Source of the DNA: Frigididesulfovibrio sp031551885
Lineage (GTDB): Bacteria; Desulfobacterota; Desulfovibrionia; Desulfovibrionales; Desulfovibrionaceae
Assembly: GCA_031551885.1 (NCBI GenBank)
Contig: JAVBMX010000035.1
Span: 9,213-73,212, forward strand
Direction: 5' to 3'
Length of the DNA stretch: 64,000 nt
Shown: piece after piece, positions 62,820-64,000 of the stretch
Position numbering within the stretch: the first letter of the stretch is position 1
Layout of the letters: every line of letters begins with the position of its first letter
Translations under genes and position numbers: made by a program
Notes under the pieces: generated by a model
Told to the model about the DNA's origin: nothing
The model's database searches: none
Seen by the model: only the letters and a program-made list of their open reading frames with translations

Positions 62820-62855
62820 TTGTCAACCAAAGTTAGTCTAAGTTTAAGTTGACGA
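62820..62855. promoter_or_regulatory. Candidate BirA operator
   Basis: TTGTCAACC (62820-62828) and AGTTGACGA (62847-62855) form an imperfect inverted repeat like the BirA box TTGTAAACC/GGTTTACAA. The spacer here is 18 nt, longer than the usual 14-16. It lies in the 110-bp gap between divergent bioB and birA, where such an operator is expected, since this BirA carries a DNA-binding domain. Confidence 0.5.
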
Positions 62856-62880
62856 TAGAGAGAAAAGGATAAAATTTCTA

Positions 62881-63864
62881 ATGAGTACGGTATCCTCAAC
62901 AAAATTGCACATACTCACGCTTTTGAGAAAAAGCCAAGGCTGGCTTTCCGGGGAAGCTATCTCGGAGGGGCTTGGCATTTCGCGGGCTGCGGTGGCCAAG
63001 CACATAACCAGACTACGGGCGGAAGGCTGTTTGATTGAAGCGGTTTCCCGGCGCGGCTATTTGCTGAAAATGGAGCCGGATACCGTTGATGTCGGCCTGA
63101 TAAAAAAAGCTCTCAAAACAAAGATCATCGGGCATGGGCAATGGAGCTGGCAAGCAAAAACCGGCTCCACCAATAGTGAGGCAGCCGTTCTTGGCGCTGC
63201 GGGAGCCCCTGACGGCAGTCTGGTGCTGACCGATCTGCAAACGCAGGGCCGCGGCCGCAGGGGGCGTAAATGGTTTTCCGCCCCCAGAAGCCTACAGTTT
63301 TCCGTTCTGCTCAGACCGAATCTGCCCGCGCGCCGGCTTTCCGTGCTGTCACTGTCGGCTTGCCTGGCCGTTCAAAAAACACTGGTTGACCTGAGTGGAG
63401 CGAAGTTCACCATAAAATGGCCGAACGATATTCTCATCAACGAGAAAAAAGTTGCCGCCGTTTTGGTTGAAGCCGCCGTCGTCGGGGGGGAAGTCGAATG
63501 GACGGTGATGGGAATCGGCTGCAACCTCAACGCGGCAGACACAGAATTTCCGGAAGAACTACGGGCAATTATCACTTCTGTTTATGAGGAAACAGGCCAA
63601 CGGCTTGCGAGGAATGCCGTTTACGTAAAACTGCTGACGGAATTGGATGCTTATTACACCGCTCTGCTGCAGAGCGGAGCCGGCCCCCTGCTGGCCGAAT
63701 GGACGCAAAAAACCGATATCGTCGGAAAAACGCTCTCCCTCGTGACGCGTGGCCAAACCGTCACCGGCGAAGTTCTGGACCTCAACGATGACGGATTACT
63801 GGTTGTGCGCGACCCGACAGGCAAAGAGCATTCCATTGAAGTCGGGGACTATACAACTCCCTAG
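62881..63864 (+). CDS. birA: Bifunctional biotin ligase / biotin operon repressor
   Basis: This 327-residue class II biotin protein ligase activates biotin to biotinyl-AMP, transfers it to carboxylases and represses biotin genes. Residues 1-60 form the winged helix (LTLLRKSQGWLSGEAISEGL, SRAAVAKHITRLRAEGCLIE). The catalytic domain has GRGRRGRKWFSAPRS (biotinyl-AMP loop), TIKWPNDILIN and GIGCNLNA. The C-terminal SH3-like domain is complete. It is less GC-rich than most genes here. Confidence 0.97.
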   Translation: MSTVSSTKLHILTLLRKSQGWLSGEAISEGLGISRAAVAKHITRLRAEGCLIEAVSRRGYLLKMEPDTVDVGLIKKALKTKIIGHGQWSWQAKTGSTNSEAAVLGAAGAPDGSLVLTDLQTQGRGRRGRKWFSAPRSLQFSVLLRPNLPARRLSVLSLSACLAVQKTLVDLSGAKFTIKWPNDILINEKKVAAVLVEAAVVGGEVEWTVMGIGCNLNAADTEFPEELRAIITSVYEETGQRLARNAVYVKLLTELDAYYTALLQSGAGPLLAEWTQKTDIVGKTLSLVTRGQTVTGEVLDLNDDGLLVVRDPTGKEHSIEVGDYTTP

Positions 63865-63887
63865 GCTCAGACCCTATTAATTTACAT

Positions 63888-64000
63888 TGGGGCTCCGCCC
63901 CAAGCCCCGGCAGGGGAAATGATTTCCCCTGCACCCCTCGGGGTCAAGGGGATTCAATCCCCTTTCAGGGAGGCTTGGAGGTGCCACCCGCGTTGTTCTA
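63888..64000 (+). repeat. R3 module after birA, reaching the window edge
   Basis: The most complete R3 copy: TGGGGCTCCGCCCCA (63888-63902), the palindrome 63910-63932, AGGGGATTCAATCCCCT (63948-63964), then GGGAGGCTTGGAGGTGCC and ACCCGCGTTGTTCTA at the edge. It begins 23 nt past the birA stop in the same direction. Confidence 0.85.

Overview
The window looks like a chromosomal segment of a high-GC sulfate-reducing Desulfovibrionaceae-type bacterium (Desulfovibrio or a close relative). The best marker is a complete QrcABCD quinone reductase complex (hexaheme cytochrome, Tat-exported molybdopterin-family subunit, FeS protein, NrfD-like membrane subunit), the periplasm-facing menaquinone reductase known from sulfate reducers. 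A cytochrome bd oxidase, CobT, QueF and the rpsB-tsf-pyrH-frr block fit this. The taxonomic call is inference from gene content.

Layout. 1-3239: end of an HK97-type head gene cassette (capsid, protease, portal, connector), cut by the left window edge and lying against the 3' end of a tRNA-Asn gene (3336-3411, minus). 3647-5545: RTX-like repeat protein. 5730-9756: fluoride channel CrcB, BenE-type transporter, QueF and CobT. 10172-15625 (minus): dedA, then frr, pyrH, a family 2 glycosyltransferase, tsf and rpsB. 15994-19389: Crp/Fnr regulator, HD-GYP protein, RfbC and a YgiW-type periplasmic protein. 19759-24701: qrcABCD. 26073-28622: cydAB. 29076-34610: a 1.8 k-residue adhesin-like protein. 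35065-38678: a tight operon with a double nucleotidyltransferase, a small kinase, a Thg1-like 3'-5' polymerase and an unknown protein, probably an RNA-repair system. 38995-39432: an exported RidA. 40066-47000: pstSCA-phoBR-pstB-phoU. 47378-48037: an AT-rich TetR-type regulator. 49132-57444: a 2770-residue adhesin-like protein. 57552-58091: alkyltransferase. 58486-63864: biotin cluster (symporter, BioD-BioA fusion, BioB, divergent BirA).

Two themes stand out. First, the intergenic DNA is full of repeats that obey position rules. A roughly 115-200 bp element (here R1) ends in a hairpin 14-26 nt before start codons, always co-oriented with the downstream gene (benE, the glycosyltransferase, tsf, pstS, and a partial copy before pstB). 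A palindromic module (R3) sits just after stop codons, co-oriented with the upstream gene. A third, roughly 70-87 bp unit (R2) is found inside inverted repeats and interrupts R3 palindromes at the same relative position twice.

Second, the two giant proteins share an N-terminal module of about 150 residues with a di-alanine (M/T)AAG site near residue 107-113, reminiscent of the LapA retention module cleaved by LapG. No LapG, LapD or type I secretion genes are in the window. An HD-GYP c-di-GMP phosphodiesterase is present and could act in the same surface-attachment control; that link is inference.
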